NCBI GenBank assembly: GCA_025602905.1
Contig: JAHLKI010000005.1
Location: forward strand, 372,001-436,000
Reading direction: 5' to 3'
Source: Phlyctochytrium arcticum
Lineage: Eukaryota > Chytridiomycota > Chytridiomycetes > Chytridiales > Chytridiaceae
Length of the DNA stretch: 64,000 nucleotides
In this document: piece after piece, positions 34,262 through 44,739 of the stretch
Layout: the number at the start of each line of letters is the position of its first letter
How positions within the stretch are numbered: position 1 is the stretch's first letter
The notes under the pieces: generated by a model
Seen by the model: only the letters and a program-made list of their open reading frames with translations
Told to the model about the DNA's origin: nothing
Database searches by the model: none
Made by a program: the position numbers and the translations under genes

Positions 34262-34282
34262 GCTCAGCGCAACCCGGGTTTT
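34262..34282 (+). repeat. Left terminal inverted repeat of the 3.5-kb transposon
   Basis: 21 bp, identical in reverse complement to 37752-37772; preceded by the target duplicate taaagg at 34256-34261. Confidence 0.88.
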
Positions 34283-34493
34283 ACTATGGGGAGGCACAGT
34301 CGACCTGGTCGTTTTACTGTACGTTTTTGCAAAACGTTCGTTCACCATCTGTCCATTTCCACGCGATCTTTTCAGCTACACACCTCAACTAAACTCTTGA
34401 AACTCACCTCAACCGGTATGGGAAGGAGCCTCTGTGACTTTGTCCCAACCTTTTCTGACCGGTTCTTTAGAATTTCGACGCGCAAGCAACTGT

Positions 34494-37406
34494 ATGCCGC
34501 CCAAGAAGAAGGTGAGATGGGCATCTTCATGATCTCAAAGACAAGCCTTTTTCCTTCCGTAGTTGTCAGCCCACTTATTCTTTCACTTCTTCTTGTTACT
34601 ACCATTATAGCGCCAGCTCGCCAGCGGCCTTGTCTGGTACCACGAGGTACCCGGGAAAAAGGGCAACAAACAAGTCTATTATCCTGGATGTATCGGTTGT
34701 GGGAAAAAAAGTGCTAGTAGATTTCACAAACTGCTCTTTGCGGAACTTGATAGTCTTAAGCAGCATGGTGTAAAGCCGCTCCTTGGCCGCGGAATTGACG
34801 CTCCGTGGGCTTGTGAGGCCTGCCGCGCCCGATGGTACAGAGCGGGCCTGATTCGAGCACCCATTGTACCCATCCAAGATGCAGATGCAGATGCTGCACC
34901 AAACGAGGGCCTTAATGGTGATGGAGATGGGAGTGACACTGGCAATGTCAATATCATCGCCGACCTCGATGCAAATGAAAATGCAGGTGCAGCTGTTACC
35001 CCAACCCCAGAAACCACTCAGGCGCCAAATGTGGATCCCAACTCGGATGCTGAGTATGAGGAGGCTCTTCGTGAGTTGGTTGACCATCCGTTTGATGGCA
35101 ACCCGTTACTCGATATTGATGGTTTCGCACAAAAGTATCGAGCATATGCCGTGAAGGCGCGCATGATCGGGTTCCGTGAGCAATACTCTCCCATCTACAA
35201 TGACCGCATGAAGAGAGAGGTTGTTTTTTCCGTTTGTTACGACGGAAGCTTACGGAACCAGAAATGTGACTACATTAAACGATTCTTTGGCCACGAATTC
35301 ATCACCGCGTCCTACACTGATCAGCGATTCATGTCTAGGATGAATCTGTGTTATCATCCTTCCAAGTCAATTACTCGCCAGAATGACTTGATTGTTTCAG
35401 CACAAGAACGCGTAGTGAATGACATCCTAGTGAACAATCCCCTCTTAGTCATTACAATCGATGACTTTCACTGGTGTCAGATTCGGCCTGTCCCAGATGC
35501 GGTGAATGCCCCTGGAAAATTCACCAGCGCGAAAACCACTGCAAATTACGCAGTAAAGCTTCATCGGGAAATGCCACCCCTCCCGCCTAACATAGGCGAT
35601 GTTATGACTTCCATTCTCCAGGACTCTTCATGGATGCCCGTATCTCTTGGCGCTCCACAAAGAGAGACGTACGCTGAGGTCCGCAACGGTGAAATCTTGT
35701 CGAAAAAGATGTACGCCTATAGTATGGCTACGAAGGCCGGATCGCAAGAGGACTTCCATATCATCGGCAGCGATGAGAATCCTTTGAAGAGCGCCCTCGA
35801 TTTGCAGCCGTGTCTGGATAACATCCAGACATTTTTAGCCAAAGTTGATTATCCAGGCCAAGACAATACTTTCAGCAAGTCCGTCATTCTGGCAGGTGAT
35901 TTCTACGTGTGGATGTATGCTAGCAAGCTGCTACGGTCGCCCACATATGGAGATCTCAGGCCTCACGTCTTGCCCGTACCAGACAACATGCATACGGCGC
36001 TGAATGTACAGGAGGCGGTCCTCGTTCATGGTTGGACCATAATCCATCACCTCTGGATCGCTGGGTATCCGGACGTGGAGAATACAGCGCCCATCAACAT
36101 GAGACCGAAGCGCAGAACGGCAATGCTGGCCCTTTCTATGACAGCTTGGCAGGAATGCCGTCAGGAACTCCTGAGTGCTTATAAGCTGGGCATAGCTAAT
36201 AATCCCAAGGCAACCCCTGTCCGCAAGGCGATGGTCGAGTCAATTCTGTCCCTTTTTGAAGACCACATTCCCCTGGCAGTGGATTGTCCTTACCTGTTAT
36301 CAAGTGGGGACCTTTTGCAGGTCAAAATGTGCCTTAAGCGTCTCTTCCCTTTGTTCGCTCTCTTAGGGGAAAAAAACTATGTTAACATTGTTCTTTTCCA
36401 GCTTGGTCTTCTCGAAAGGCTTCCTTCCCACCTTCCGGAGGGTATTGTTATGGCTTTTCTTTTCTCCACATTCTCTAGTGAGGACTTAGAAGTCTTTCAC
36501 TCCATTCTCCGGGCTGCTATACGCTTCCAAGACACAAATGCGCAAGTAGCCAGGAAAGCTATGCTGATCACAGCCATGAGGGGGGAGTCGGCATTGATGC
36601 AGCTTGCTGCTATGACCGAGCGGGAGTTAGCGATACGAAGGCGGCCAGTGGCTCCGATTGAGGGAGAGTCAGTGATCAAGAAAGAGCCGGGGACCTCTGG
36701 AGAGGCCCGTAGTTCCGCCCCAACCCCTCTGGAGAAGGCTGCCGATGATGTGGTCCCCAGAATGGTTGCTTACCTCAAAGAGCTTTTTTCCACCCTCTTT
36801 GCTTTCTCTTTCGATGTTGTTGGCCAAACTGACAAGCTTCCTTATGCTGCTGCTTTGCCGCATTATAACCTTGTTCTCAGGCCGCCTCGTTCACGTCCCA
36901 TGCCATCAACGCCATTACTTTCAACTGAGACGGTCGTGAACAATTCAGGCCCGTCCAGTAGAAACAGGAATGCTGTCACAACTCCTGTCCCCTCTGGCGA
37001 CAAAGAGAACCCCGCGGTCAACCCTCCCTCACCCAGCGGCGATTCAATCCCCACGGTGGTACTGGCCACTATCAGGGAGTCGCTAGTGCCTTTGCCCCTG
37101 CGCCGACAACCATATATCAATCTGGGAAACCACATTGATATTGAAGGTTTTCAGAGTGTTTCGATGCCGGCGCAGAGGAGCCCCCTAACGGACGTTACAA
37201 ATGGACAATCATCCACCAAGGCCAAGAAAATCAAAGTCCGAGAGTTCCTGAAAACCGATTGTTTGAACTACGATCTGACAGCTTGTGGGTGCAAGGTTTT
37301 CAACTGCCAATGTGCAGCTATGTACCAATGGATTGCTACCAAGTCTATCGAACACTTCTCTGAGAACATCGACAAGAGCCCCGTCCGCGGTGATGAAGGT
37401 AAATAA
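34494..37406 (+). CDS. Putative transposase of the 3.5-kb element (zinc-finger, RNase H-like suspected)
   Basis: Exon 1 encodes MPPKKK (34494-34511). After an intron ending accattatag at 34610, one long exon starts RQLASGLVWYHEVPGKKGNK and runs to 37406, about 940 residues in all. An N-terminal zinc-finger-like module has CIGC (about 34690) and CEAC (about 34810). An acidic Asn/Asp linker follows. The central block contains LVITIDDFHWCQ (about 35445-35480), VILAGDFYVWMYASKLL (about 35885-35930) and HVLPVPDNMHTALNVQEAV. This order of Asp residues recalls the RNase H-like fungal transposase families grouped near DUF6589 (inference). The C-terminus has a Cys cluster (CGCKVFNCQC, about 37285). 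A lysine-rich start gives a nuclear localisation signal. I cannot place it in a named superfamily. Confidence 0.7.
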
Positions 37407-37751
37407 GCCAGAGGTGTCGCATCAGTGCCTTGCGAGCTGTGCGCTTTTTCCTTCCAAGAACGATCACTCACCTTCTTCCAAATACTTTGTAGAATCTTCA
37501 GTTTCAACCCCAGCTTGACTGCTCGAGTGGATGTTCATCAGTTTGCCGTTTATGTCCCCCCCGGAATTTCCTTCACGCGTTTTCGACGTCGGTTTTCGAG
37601 CCATCACATCTCTTCTTACATAGTCTCAGGTAGCGGACAGCACTCCTATAAAGTCTTAGATATGTTTCCATCATTTTCAATACTCAGTTGTGTTATTTTC
37701 ATATACGGTTTGGGGCCTGTCGGACATTGCTTACGTAAATTTTTCCCGCCA

Positions 37752-37772
37752 AAAACCCGGGTTGCGCTGAGC
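37752..37772 (-). repeat. Right terminal inverted repeat of the 3.5-kb transposon
   Basis: Perfect 21-bp inverted copy of 34262-34282; followed by the target duplicate taaagg at 37773-37778. Confidence 0.88.
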
Positions 37773-37778
37773 TAAAGG

Positions 37779-38512
37779 GAGGGAGGTACCTCCGATATGA
37801 AGGGCACGGCTAGTCCAACTTCCAAGGTAAACTTGGAGGCGACAATGATCCTTTTCACCACCGGGTGCGCTTTTGATGCACCTTTCCCTATAGCAGACTT
37901 CCGGATCGGATCTGCACACCTTTCCATGATGAAATCTGTTCGAAAAACTTCACTTGCGGCAAACCGACGTTCTCTATACCTGTTTCTGCTAGTATTTGAA
38001 ATGTCAAAATGCATGCTCTCCGGTGCTCTCCCACTTTGGTAACGAGTGTAGTCTATGTATATATATGTGTGAGTATGGTCAGACTTTTGGGGTTGATATA
38101 TATCTGCGAGCGGTATGTGCTGCTCTATATAGTGTCTGGCGCTGCGGGCGTCTGGAACTGAGAGACTATAGAAGTTATGTGCTGCTCAAGTTGTCTGGAA
38201 ATGCCTGGCAGGCTCACGAGCTCGACGCTCGCAGAAGTTTTCTACTAGCACAAATTAGCCATAGGCTATTGGAGCGTGTGGCTGCCACGTGAATCCTTCT
38301 CGGGCGTGTATGAGGTTCATTTGTCCTTTTTTGGAGGTTGCTTTTGGAGTTTGGTGCCGAAGGTCGCCGGCGGAAATAATATCCATCCATCCGATACATC
38401 CATCCATCCATCAACGTCAACCCATACCTATCCATCCTCCCGGCGTTGAGGGCGACATCCTCCTTCAGCTTCGTTTTCATTTCCAACTTTTCGGCGGACG
38501 AAAGCGAGAAAA
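37779..38512. other. Intergenic region between transposon and NOP58
   Basis: About 730 bases. A minus-strand open frame (about 38014-37772) has no recognisable family and runs into the transposon end, so I do not call it. The distal part is the NOP58 promoter, with a pyrimidine-rich stretch and an ATCC microsatellite. Confidence 0.45.
38381..38412 (+). repeat. (ATCC)n microsatellite upstream of NOP58
   Basis: Imperfect catc/atcc tetranucleotide run about 100 bases before the NOP58 start codon. Similar runs sit by three other highly expressed genes in the window. Confidence 0.8.
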
Positions 38513-39973
38513 ATGCTGGCCCTTTTCGAGACCCCGGCCGGTTACGCCTTATTCAAAGTCTTGGACGATGGCAAATTGAAGAAGCCTGATGATTTGTACA
38601 AGGAGTTCGAGACCCCAGAGTTGGCCAACAAGGCAGTCAAGCTCAAGGCTTTTGGAAAGTTTGAAAACACAACAGACGCACTTTCCGCGGTTACGGCAAT
38701 TGTGGAGGGCAAGGTTTCCAAGAACCTGAAGCAGTTCCTGACTGATGAGTTGAATGAAAAGGATATGAAGGATCAGCTGGCGGTTGGAGACTCCAAACTG
38801 GGTTCCGCCATTGCGAAAAAATTGGGAATCAAGGTCGTTTCGGATGCTGCCGTGAACGAATTGATGCGCGGAATTCGATACCAACTTTCCTCCCTCATCT
38901 CAGGATTACCAGAAGCTGACATGAATGCCATGGTTCTCGGTCTATCGCACTCCCTGTCCCGCTATAAGCTCAAGTTCAGTCCCGACAAGGTGGACACAAT
39001 GATCATTCAGGCGATTGCTTTGTTGGACGATTTGGATAAAGAGCTCAACACTTACGCTATGCGAGTCAAGGAATGGTACGGCTGGCACTTTCCCGAAATT
39101 GCCAAGATCATCGTCGACAACCTCGCATTCGCCAAAACTGTAAAAGTTATGCAGTTCCGAACAAACGCAGAAGACACTGATCTCTCAGACGTATTGCCAG
39201 AGGAGCTGGAATCAGAATTGAAAGAGGCAGCCAAAGTTTCGATGGGAACGGAAATTAGCGAGGAGGACATGGAGAACATCACCCATTTGTGCGACCAAAT
39301 CATTTCCATATCAGAATACCGCACGGAACTGTATGATTACCTGAAGAACCGTATGATGACTATTGCCCCAAATCTGACATGCCTCGTCGGCGAACTCGTC
39401 GGTGCTCGTCTTATTTCCCACGCAGGCTCCCTGCTCAACCTTGCCAAGCAACCTGCTTCCACAGTACAAATTCTCGGCGCAGAAAAGGCGCTTTTCCGAG
39501 CGCTGAAGGCCAAACACGATACACCCAAATACGGTCTGATCTACCACGCCTCATTAGTGGGTCAAGCTGGTCCCAAAATAAAGGGAAAGATTGCCCGAGC
39601 AGTTGCTACAAAAGCTTCTCTGGCGATTCGATGTGATGCATTGGGCGACTCCGACACCCCTAACGTGGGTGTAGAAGCGCATGCCAAGATTGTTGCTCGA
39701 TTGCGGCAATTGGAAGGCAAATCAGTCCGTTCAGCTGTTGGTTCGGCTGTCAAGGCCAAGCCAGAACAGAAGAAATACGAGTTCAACGCCGGATCATCAT
39801 ACAACGCCACATCTGACGCCGTCATCACCGAAACACCGACCAAGACTAAGAAGCGAAAGATTGAGGAAACCGACGGGGATGGGCCTGTGGTTGAGGAGAA
39901 GAAGGAAAAGAAAGAGAAGAAGGAGAAGAAGGAAAAGAAGGAGAAGAAGGCCAAGAAGGCTAAGAAGGAGTAA
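38513..39973 (+). CDS. NOP58: Nucleolar box C/D snoRNP protein Nop58
   Basis: 486 codons, one exon, starting MLALFETPAGYALFKVLDDG. The order is NOP5 N-terminal domain, coiled coil (VSMGTEISEEDMENITHLCD) and Nop domain with APNLTCLVGELVGARLISHA and KYGLIYHASLVGQAGPKIKG, which bind 15.5K/snoRNA. The C-terminal tail is an extreme KEKKEKK/KKAKKAKKE tract, the usual nucleolar tail of Nop56/Nop58. It guides 2'-O-methylation and pre-rRNA processing with fibrillarin. Length and motifs are normal. The leader AAAAATGCTGG fits a fungal start context. Confidence 0.97.
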   Translation: MLALFETPAGYALFKVLDDGKLKKPDDLYKEFETPELANKAVKLKAFGKFENTTDALSAVTAIVEGKVSKNLKQFLTDELNEKDMKDQLAVGDSKLGSAIAKKLGIKVVSDAAVNELMRGIRYQLSSLISGLPEADMNAMVLGLSHSLSRYKLKFSPDKVDTMIIQAIALLDDLDKELNTYAMRVKEWYGWHFPEIAKIIVDNLAFAKTVKVMQFRTNAEDTDLSDVLPEELESELKEAAKVSMGTEISEEDMENITHLCDQIISISEYRTELYDYLKNRMMTIAPNLTCLVGELVGARLISHAGSLLNLAKQPASTVQILGAEKALFRALKAKHDTPKYGLIYHASLVGQAGPKIKGKIARAVATKASLAIRCDALGDSDTPNVGVEAHAKIVARLRQLEGKSVRSAVGSAVKAKPEQKKYEFNAGSSYNATSDAVITETPTKTKKRKIEETDGDGPVVEEKKEKKEKKEKKEKKEKKAKKAKKE

Positions 39974-40358
39974 TCACATACACAACGACACCATTTCTTC
40001 ATTCTTATTTATTTTTTTGTACACACTTTCATTTTCATGTTTTTTGTTTGTAATTTAATTCAGCATGTTCGACTTTACCACACAATCCTTGTCCATACAG
40101 TTCAAATTTTTGCGGTGGAAATGTACGAGAATAGGTAACTTGCACTGCACTCGGCGGTGCAGCCAAGATTTCGTCAAAGTTTGTACAAGAAGGAAAAATA
40201 CAAATACAATTCACGGACAAATCCGCGGGCTCATCAATTGGCCGCTCAACCGTCCCTCAATCGAGACTTTACACACACACACCCATCAGACCAAAATTTG
40301 TCAGCTTCTATTTGGCAAGCTATCGATGTCCTCGTTGATGGCCGACACGATCATTTAC
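39974..40358. other. Convergent intergenic region NOP58/HTZ1
   Basis: About 385 bases between two 3' ends, T-rich near 40000-40060 (polyadenylation region). Nothing coding is supported. Confidence 0.5.
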
Positions 40359-41151
40359 TCAAGGTCCACCTTCCTTTCCTTTCTTCACCTTTCCAGTCTT
40401 GCCCATTAAGGATTTCTGTACGCGTGACAGTCAGTGAAACAGGAAAAATAAAACAAAATGGGACACATGTCTTACGTGAATATATGGAATGACACCTCCT
40501 CCTGCAATTGTTGCTCGGATCAATGAATCAAGCTCTTCGTCTCCTCGGATGGCCAATTGCAAGTGACGGGGAGTGATACGCTTGACTTTCAAGTCCCGCG
40601 ACGCGTTCCCTGCCAGTTCCAGAACTTCAGCCGTAAGGTATTCGAGAATCGCTGAGCAGTACACTGCGGCCTTTGCACCAACGCGTACGTTGTTTTGACT
40701 TCGTTGTTTGAGGTATCGATGGATTCGTCCGACGGGGAATTGTAGACCAGCCTAAGGTTTGCACCAGATCAGACGCGTGTCGCGTGCAGTTGAAAGACTA
40801 GCTTGCTGTTGCCAGCGCTCGCTGCGGTTGGATACTTACTCTTGCTGCTCGCGATACGGGGGCCTGCTTCAACTTTGGTTTGTCGCCAGATCCTTGTTGT
40901 GCTCCTTCATTCCGATCGGCCTGCAATTGAGATCAAAAGTTGTCAGCGACGCGTCGACACAAAAGCACGACTGTAAACATGACGGCAGGGTCTGGTTCCA
41001 TGGCATAGAGGACGTCCTTCCGACCCCAAAACGCTCAATCCCCCGAGGTACCTTTGCGCCATCATCGTCGGCACCGTGCGACGTGGCAGCTAGGGTTCGC
41101 CCGAAATCCGTTCTTCTAACAAGATTTGATGGAGGAGCCGGGACCTACCAT
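40359..41151 (-). CDS. HTZ1: Histone H2A.Z variant
   Basis: Exons join as [21 protein letters not shown]..., [60 protein letters not shown] and [20 protein letters not shown]. After an intron (about 40476-40417) the end is [39 protein letters not shown] is the H2A.Z M6/docking region rather than canonical H2A (which has LGGVTIAQGGVLPNI). The first coding exon seems to be the ATG alone (41149-41151), directly followed by gtaggt. H2A.Z marks promoters and boundaries and is deposited by SWR1. Introns in a histone gene fit a replication-independent variant. Confidence 0.92.
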
Positions 41152-41207
41152 TTCTGAGGGCGCTGAATACGATGGTGTAAGTGTGTTTGGTGTTGGAGGT
41201 CTACTGA

Positions 41208-41254
41208 CGGATGGATGAATGAATTTGGGCGGATGGATGGAGCGGATGGATGGC
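41208..41254 (-). repeat. (GGAT)n microsatellite upstream of HTZ1
   Basis: Interrupted ggat/atgg tetranucleotide runs 57-103 bases before the HTZ1 start codon. Confidence 0.8.
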
Positions 41255-41298
41255 CAAAGCGGCGCGACAGTCCCCTTGTCCGAATGACCGCGATCTCT

Positions 41299-41510
41299 GC
41301 TAAGCCGCCCAATTATGGGCCGGCAATAAATTGGCTAGTTGGCCGCGGGTTCAACCGACCGTCGAGAGATCCTTCACGCCAAACCCAGAATGTCCGACAA
41401 CTTTACAGAGCTCATTGATGGTCCTCGGCAGCTTTTCAAGGAAGGCGTGCAACTAGTTAACCGTTGCACAAAGCCAGACAAGCGAGGTTAGTGGGATCGA
41501 GCAACTTGCC
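41299..41510 (+). pseudogene. Truncated duplicate of SSS1 (promoter plus first exon)
   Basis: The stretch starting ctaagccgc at 41299, with ATG at 41390, repeats the SSS1 promoter and first exon at 43996-44230. Both copies encode [18 protein letters not shown] and [10 protein letters not shown] and end with the same splice donor (gcgag|gttagtggg). Differences are few (Ile/Val, Leu/Phe). Similarity fades after about 41510, and no second exon ([13 protein letters not shown]) follows, so the membrane helix is missing. A partial tandem duplication, most likely non-functional unless spliced to something else. Confidence 0.85.
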
Positions 41511-41805
41511 ACTCTGCCAACCCTGGAGTCGCCTCGTTACCGCCGGATGTGTTATTGGAGTGAAAGTAAGTCACGAATATGATGGGGAGATTGACGACGA
41601 CGTTGTCGTCGCCGATCGCTATCAAGGCTCTCACAGTCATCGTCCAATGACTGGGTCAGAACTCACCCAACAGGAATGCACGTAGGGAACTCGTGATGCA
41701 TGCAACGAACCCTTTCTGTGTCATTCTCTCGCGCCTATCATCTTCGCCAATGTTGGACTCAAATCCTTTCATTTTGCATCACGCATTTAATATGTATTCA
41801 AACTC
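41511..41805. other. Region after the truncated SSS1 copy
   Basis: Diverged remainder after the duplicated exon. The repeated words gacgacgacgttgtcgtcgcc near 41592 form a short GAC/GTC palindromic patch. No coding signal. Confidence 0.4.
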
Positions 41806-43118
41806 TCAACAATCGTAATTTACACGTTTTTTTCGCGGAGTAAAGCCCGCGGTCGATCGTGATATGGGCGCCCTTGGTAGGTAGGTAGTTTCGGTAACGC
41901 CATAAAGTGCATTGGGGGTACTGCCAGCCTCTCCATGAGGAATCGGTGAAGTCTGTTCATCCTGGGGGAGGCTACGGTATCCATGTACGCGAATAACTTC
42001 AGTGCCATGGCCAGATTGACTTTCATATGCTGTCCTCGTTGAAAATGTTGGGCCTGGTTCGAGGATATACTCAATTTTCTCATTCTCGTAGATTGGGAAC
42101 AGGCGGCTGAACTTCAGATCATGATGTCCGGCCAAAGCGACTGTGATGGAAACGGAGTGAAGGTCTAACAATCTGCTGATTTGTCTCAGCAACCAAGTAG
42201 TAGGTCTTATGCATAGCCTCCTGAGCATTGGTATCTTTGGCGAGATTCAAAATTTCCAGTTCAGCGGCGTTGCGCACATACAGGCGATGTCAGCCTTTGT
42301 CCACCATGAGATCCAACGTTTAGATCTCGGAAATTCCCATCCTTAAAGTCCAGAAATTCCTCAAACTGCGTGTTCTCGCTCATCAAAAGACGGCAGAGCT
42401 CCTCACACCGTTCATCAAGTGGGACACTAGCATTGTTTCTCTTGACTCTCGTCACTGATTGACGGTAATGTTCTCGACAGCCTTTCAACAAGCTTGTTCC
42501 AGCGTAGTTGACGAAGAGCCCGATGAGGTCGGGGCGTAAGGTTGCATTGACCTTCTCCCTATTGCAACGTAGCTCAGCGTAGGCCTTGCAGAAAGCATTC
42601 TTCTGAGCCAGCGAGAAGTCCACCACTTGTTTCAGGGTCTCGTCTGCTTGCCCCTGGTCGCTGAAGCGATCAAAGACCATTCTGATCAAAACTTCCCAAA
42701 CTGTTGTTCCGAGTATGCGATTTAACTCAAAAATGCCTTCGGCCGGGCCAACTACACCATCCTTATGCGCCGCGGCGTTTCCCGGAGATTCGCACTCCGT
42801 GAGGAAGGCGACAAATTCATAGTCCCGGGTGATGATGAATCCCAAGTCCGATCGGGTACTGCCGCTTCCTGCGTCACCAGGAAAGCGGTGGGGAATTTCA
42901 TTTGAATATGTGACTGCTGGAGGGTTGTGGCAACGTGTGACGCATGTCTCATGAAGATGCTTCTCTGCCAGTTTCGCTTTCCCTTGTTGGAAGCTGGCAA
43001 CGAGTTTCTTGATGGTGAGGCTGTTGGGGTGAGGAAGGCTGTGGACTTTTGTGGCAAGTTGATGCTGCCACAGGTCTACAGCTGCTGCTCGGTAAATGCT
43101 GATGGTCGAGTATGTCAT
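41806..43118 (-). CDS. Unrecognised protein, two exons
   Basis: From the in-frame Met at 43118 the frame runs to about 42287. It then joins through a GT-AG intron (donor gtatgtgcg, acceptor gccaaag) in matching phase to 42240-41806, about 415 residues in all. It contains GFIITRDYEFVAFLTECESP, FELNRILGTTVWEVLIRMVF, LRPDLIGLFVNYAGTSLLKG and LFPIYENEKIEYILEPGPTF. The middle weakly resembles nuclease-like C-terminal regions of fungal Crinkler-type proteins (PD...LLKG), but the catalytic pattern is incomplete, so I do not assign it. The N-terminal 80 residues belong to the recombinase-like relic described separately. The gene lies between the two SSS1 copies. Confidence 0.45.
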
Positions 43119-43432
43119 GGCGTTTCCCCCATCACTTCCGTCCTTGTTGACCTTTCTTCTTTTGAGGCCTCGCTTGATAGCAAATTGAAGGAAAAGAAGG
43201 AGCTTCCCTTCGGTGACAATGGTTCCGTTGGCGTACTTTCTGTCGGCGCCCAGTCGGCAATCTTGGGATGATACGCATCGGCCGTGTTTGTGTTTAGGTT
43301 TGCGATTTGCTGCTTGTGAGTTTCCAACTGGGAAGCGAATTCGTCTACGGCATTGGTAACGTTGGGATCTGCCGAGACGGCTGGTGGTGCTGGAGCCGCT
43401 TTACGGGCGGACTTGGTCTTCTTTCTCTATGC
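42940..43432 (-). pseudogene. Crypton/Ndc10-like tyrosine recombinase N-terminal fragment, frameshifted
   Basis: One frame gives NLNTNTADAYHPKIADW (about 43290-43230). The frame one base away then gives YANGTIVTEGKLLLFLQFAI, KRGLKRRK and YSTISIYRAAAVDLWQHQ (about 43213-43060). Together they follow the pattern NT..aY.pK..eW....Y.nG..VTe.KL..FL...........tI..Y..A..DLw.qQ. This is typical of the N-terminal DNA-binding half of fungal Crypton-type recombinases and the related Ndc10 family (established knowledge, match judged by eye). The switch of frame near 43215 implies a one-base indel. No catalytic R-H-R-Y part was recognised. Confidence 0.5.
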
Positions 43433-43995
43433 GAATGATTGCGAAAATAATGCATGAAATGATAATGTACGGTAAGGTAGTCCGATTGCTATCGAACACA
43501 AAGTCTGCTCTCGAGGCCTGCCCCCGTCTCTCCTTTTTAAAAGGAAACTCTGCACCGGCAGACCGCATCACACCAGCAGATCTATCAACAACTCCCACAC
43601 TCCAACATAAACAATGACTATCATAATTGGAGTAGGTTTTCCCACAAGGGGCGGCTGTTTGCTTCCATGTTGTTCGCGGCCACATTTCAACGTGCAGCTT
43701 GTCCCTCGACTCGTACGGCACGTGGTTGTTTCAACGACAAACTCTTTCAAGAAGGAAAGAAACGATTGTTTTTCGGGGTTACGCGTGCCGTTCACTAAGG
43801 CGTGAGAAGCGGGTTGAGGATGTTAGTTCACTATATCGCCAAAGTCTTTACTCATTGCAAAAACCTTTTTCGACATGCTCAGGACCTTTGGGCCCTTTAG
43901 ATTTCAAGGGGCGGACCAACCTTCTCAGAGATGATCCCTGCTCCCCCCCAAGTGTGTACCGAAGAATAGTGTCAAGAGTCCGATCCAGCCAGCAA
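43433..43995. other. Intergenic region before SSS1
   Basis: About 560 bases. Short open frames on both strands without signature. The duplicated SSS1 promoter begins near 43996. Confidence 0.4.
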
Positions 43996-44129
43996 GCTAA
44001 GCCGCGCATTTATAGTCCTTTAAAGCCGGCAATAAATTGCCCGTTGGCCGCTGCGGATGAGCGAGATTTGAGGTTCAACCGACCGAGAGATCCTTCACGA
44101 CATTCTCAACCAGCCCATACATACCCAGA

Positions 44130-44513
44130 ATGTCCGACAACTTCACAGAGCTCGTTGATGGTCCTCGGCAGTTTTTCAAGGAAGGCGTGCAACTAGTCAA
44201 CCGTTGCACAAAGCCCGACAAGCGAGGTTAGTGGGATCTAGCAACTTTGCCAACTTGGCGTCGGGCATCGCGACCGGCAATATTGTTGGACATCTTACTG
44301 GATTGGAAGTAGTGTACTGACATGGCCATCCAGAATTCATCAAGGTTACCCAAGCTGTCTCCATCGGATTTCTGATCATGGGCTTCATCGGATTTTTCGT
44401 CAAACTTATTCACATTCCTATCAACAACATCATAGTGTACGTACAAATCGGCTGCATCATCAAGCGTTGCGGTACTCGTCCCCTAATGTATTCCTTGTAG
44501 CGGACGTGCTTAG
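44130..44513 (+). CDS. SSS1: Protein translocon gamma subunit Sec61-gamma
   Basis: Exon 1 [20 protein letters not shown] and [10 protein letters not shown]. After an intron ending ccatccag (44333) comes [20 protein letters not shown] and [16 protein letters not shown] second intron leaves the tail VGRA, stop at 44511-44513. The single C-terminal membrane helix and the [14 protein letters not shown] signature are those of Sec61 gamma. About 70 residues, normal length. It clamps the Sec61 channel in the ER membrane and is essential in yeast. A truncated copy of its promoter and first exon lies 2.7 kb upstream. Confidence 0.94.
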
Positions 44514-44739
44514 CGTTTTTTGATCCTCGAAGGCGTGAATATTTGCGGTTATACCTGTCACCGACGTGGCCATATTATTTCGCGAATACTATTTACCACC
44601 ATGTGTTTCGATTTTGGGAGCAGAATGCTTTGTGGAGGTCTCTTGTAGTCTGTAGGGGACGCCTCATGTCTGTAAATTTAAACAATCTGCAAATTGTTCG
44701 GACTGTCTTTATTTGTCAAGCATCTGTATCGATCCACAA

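Larger units (their letters stand above)
34262..37772 (+). mobile_element. DNA transposon, 3.5 kb, 21-bp TIRs and 6-bp target duplication
   Basis: Left end 34262-34282 reads gctcagcgcaacccggg plus tttt. The right end 37752-37772 is its perfect reverse complement. The element is flanked directly by taaagg on both sides (34256-34261 and 37773-37778), a 6-bp target-site duplication. (A 7-bp reading taaaggg is possible if one TIR base is shared.) The TIR contains the palindrome aacccgggtt. One two-exon gene fills the interior. Perfect TIRs and target duplication imply a recent insertion. Confidence 0.85.

Noticed and set aside
37772..38014. 80-codon minus-strand open frame next to the transposon
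   Set aside because: Runs into the transposon terminal repeat and has no family signature.
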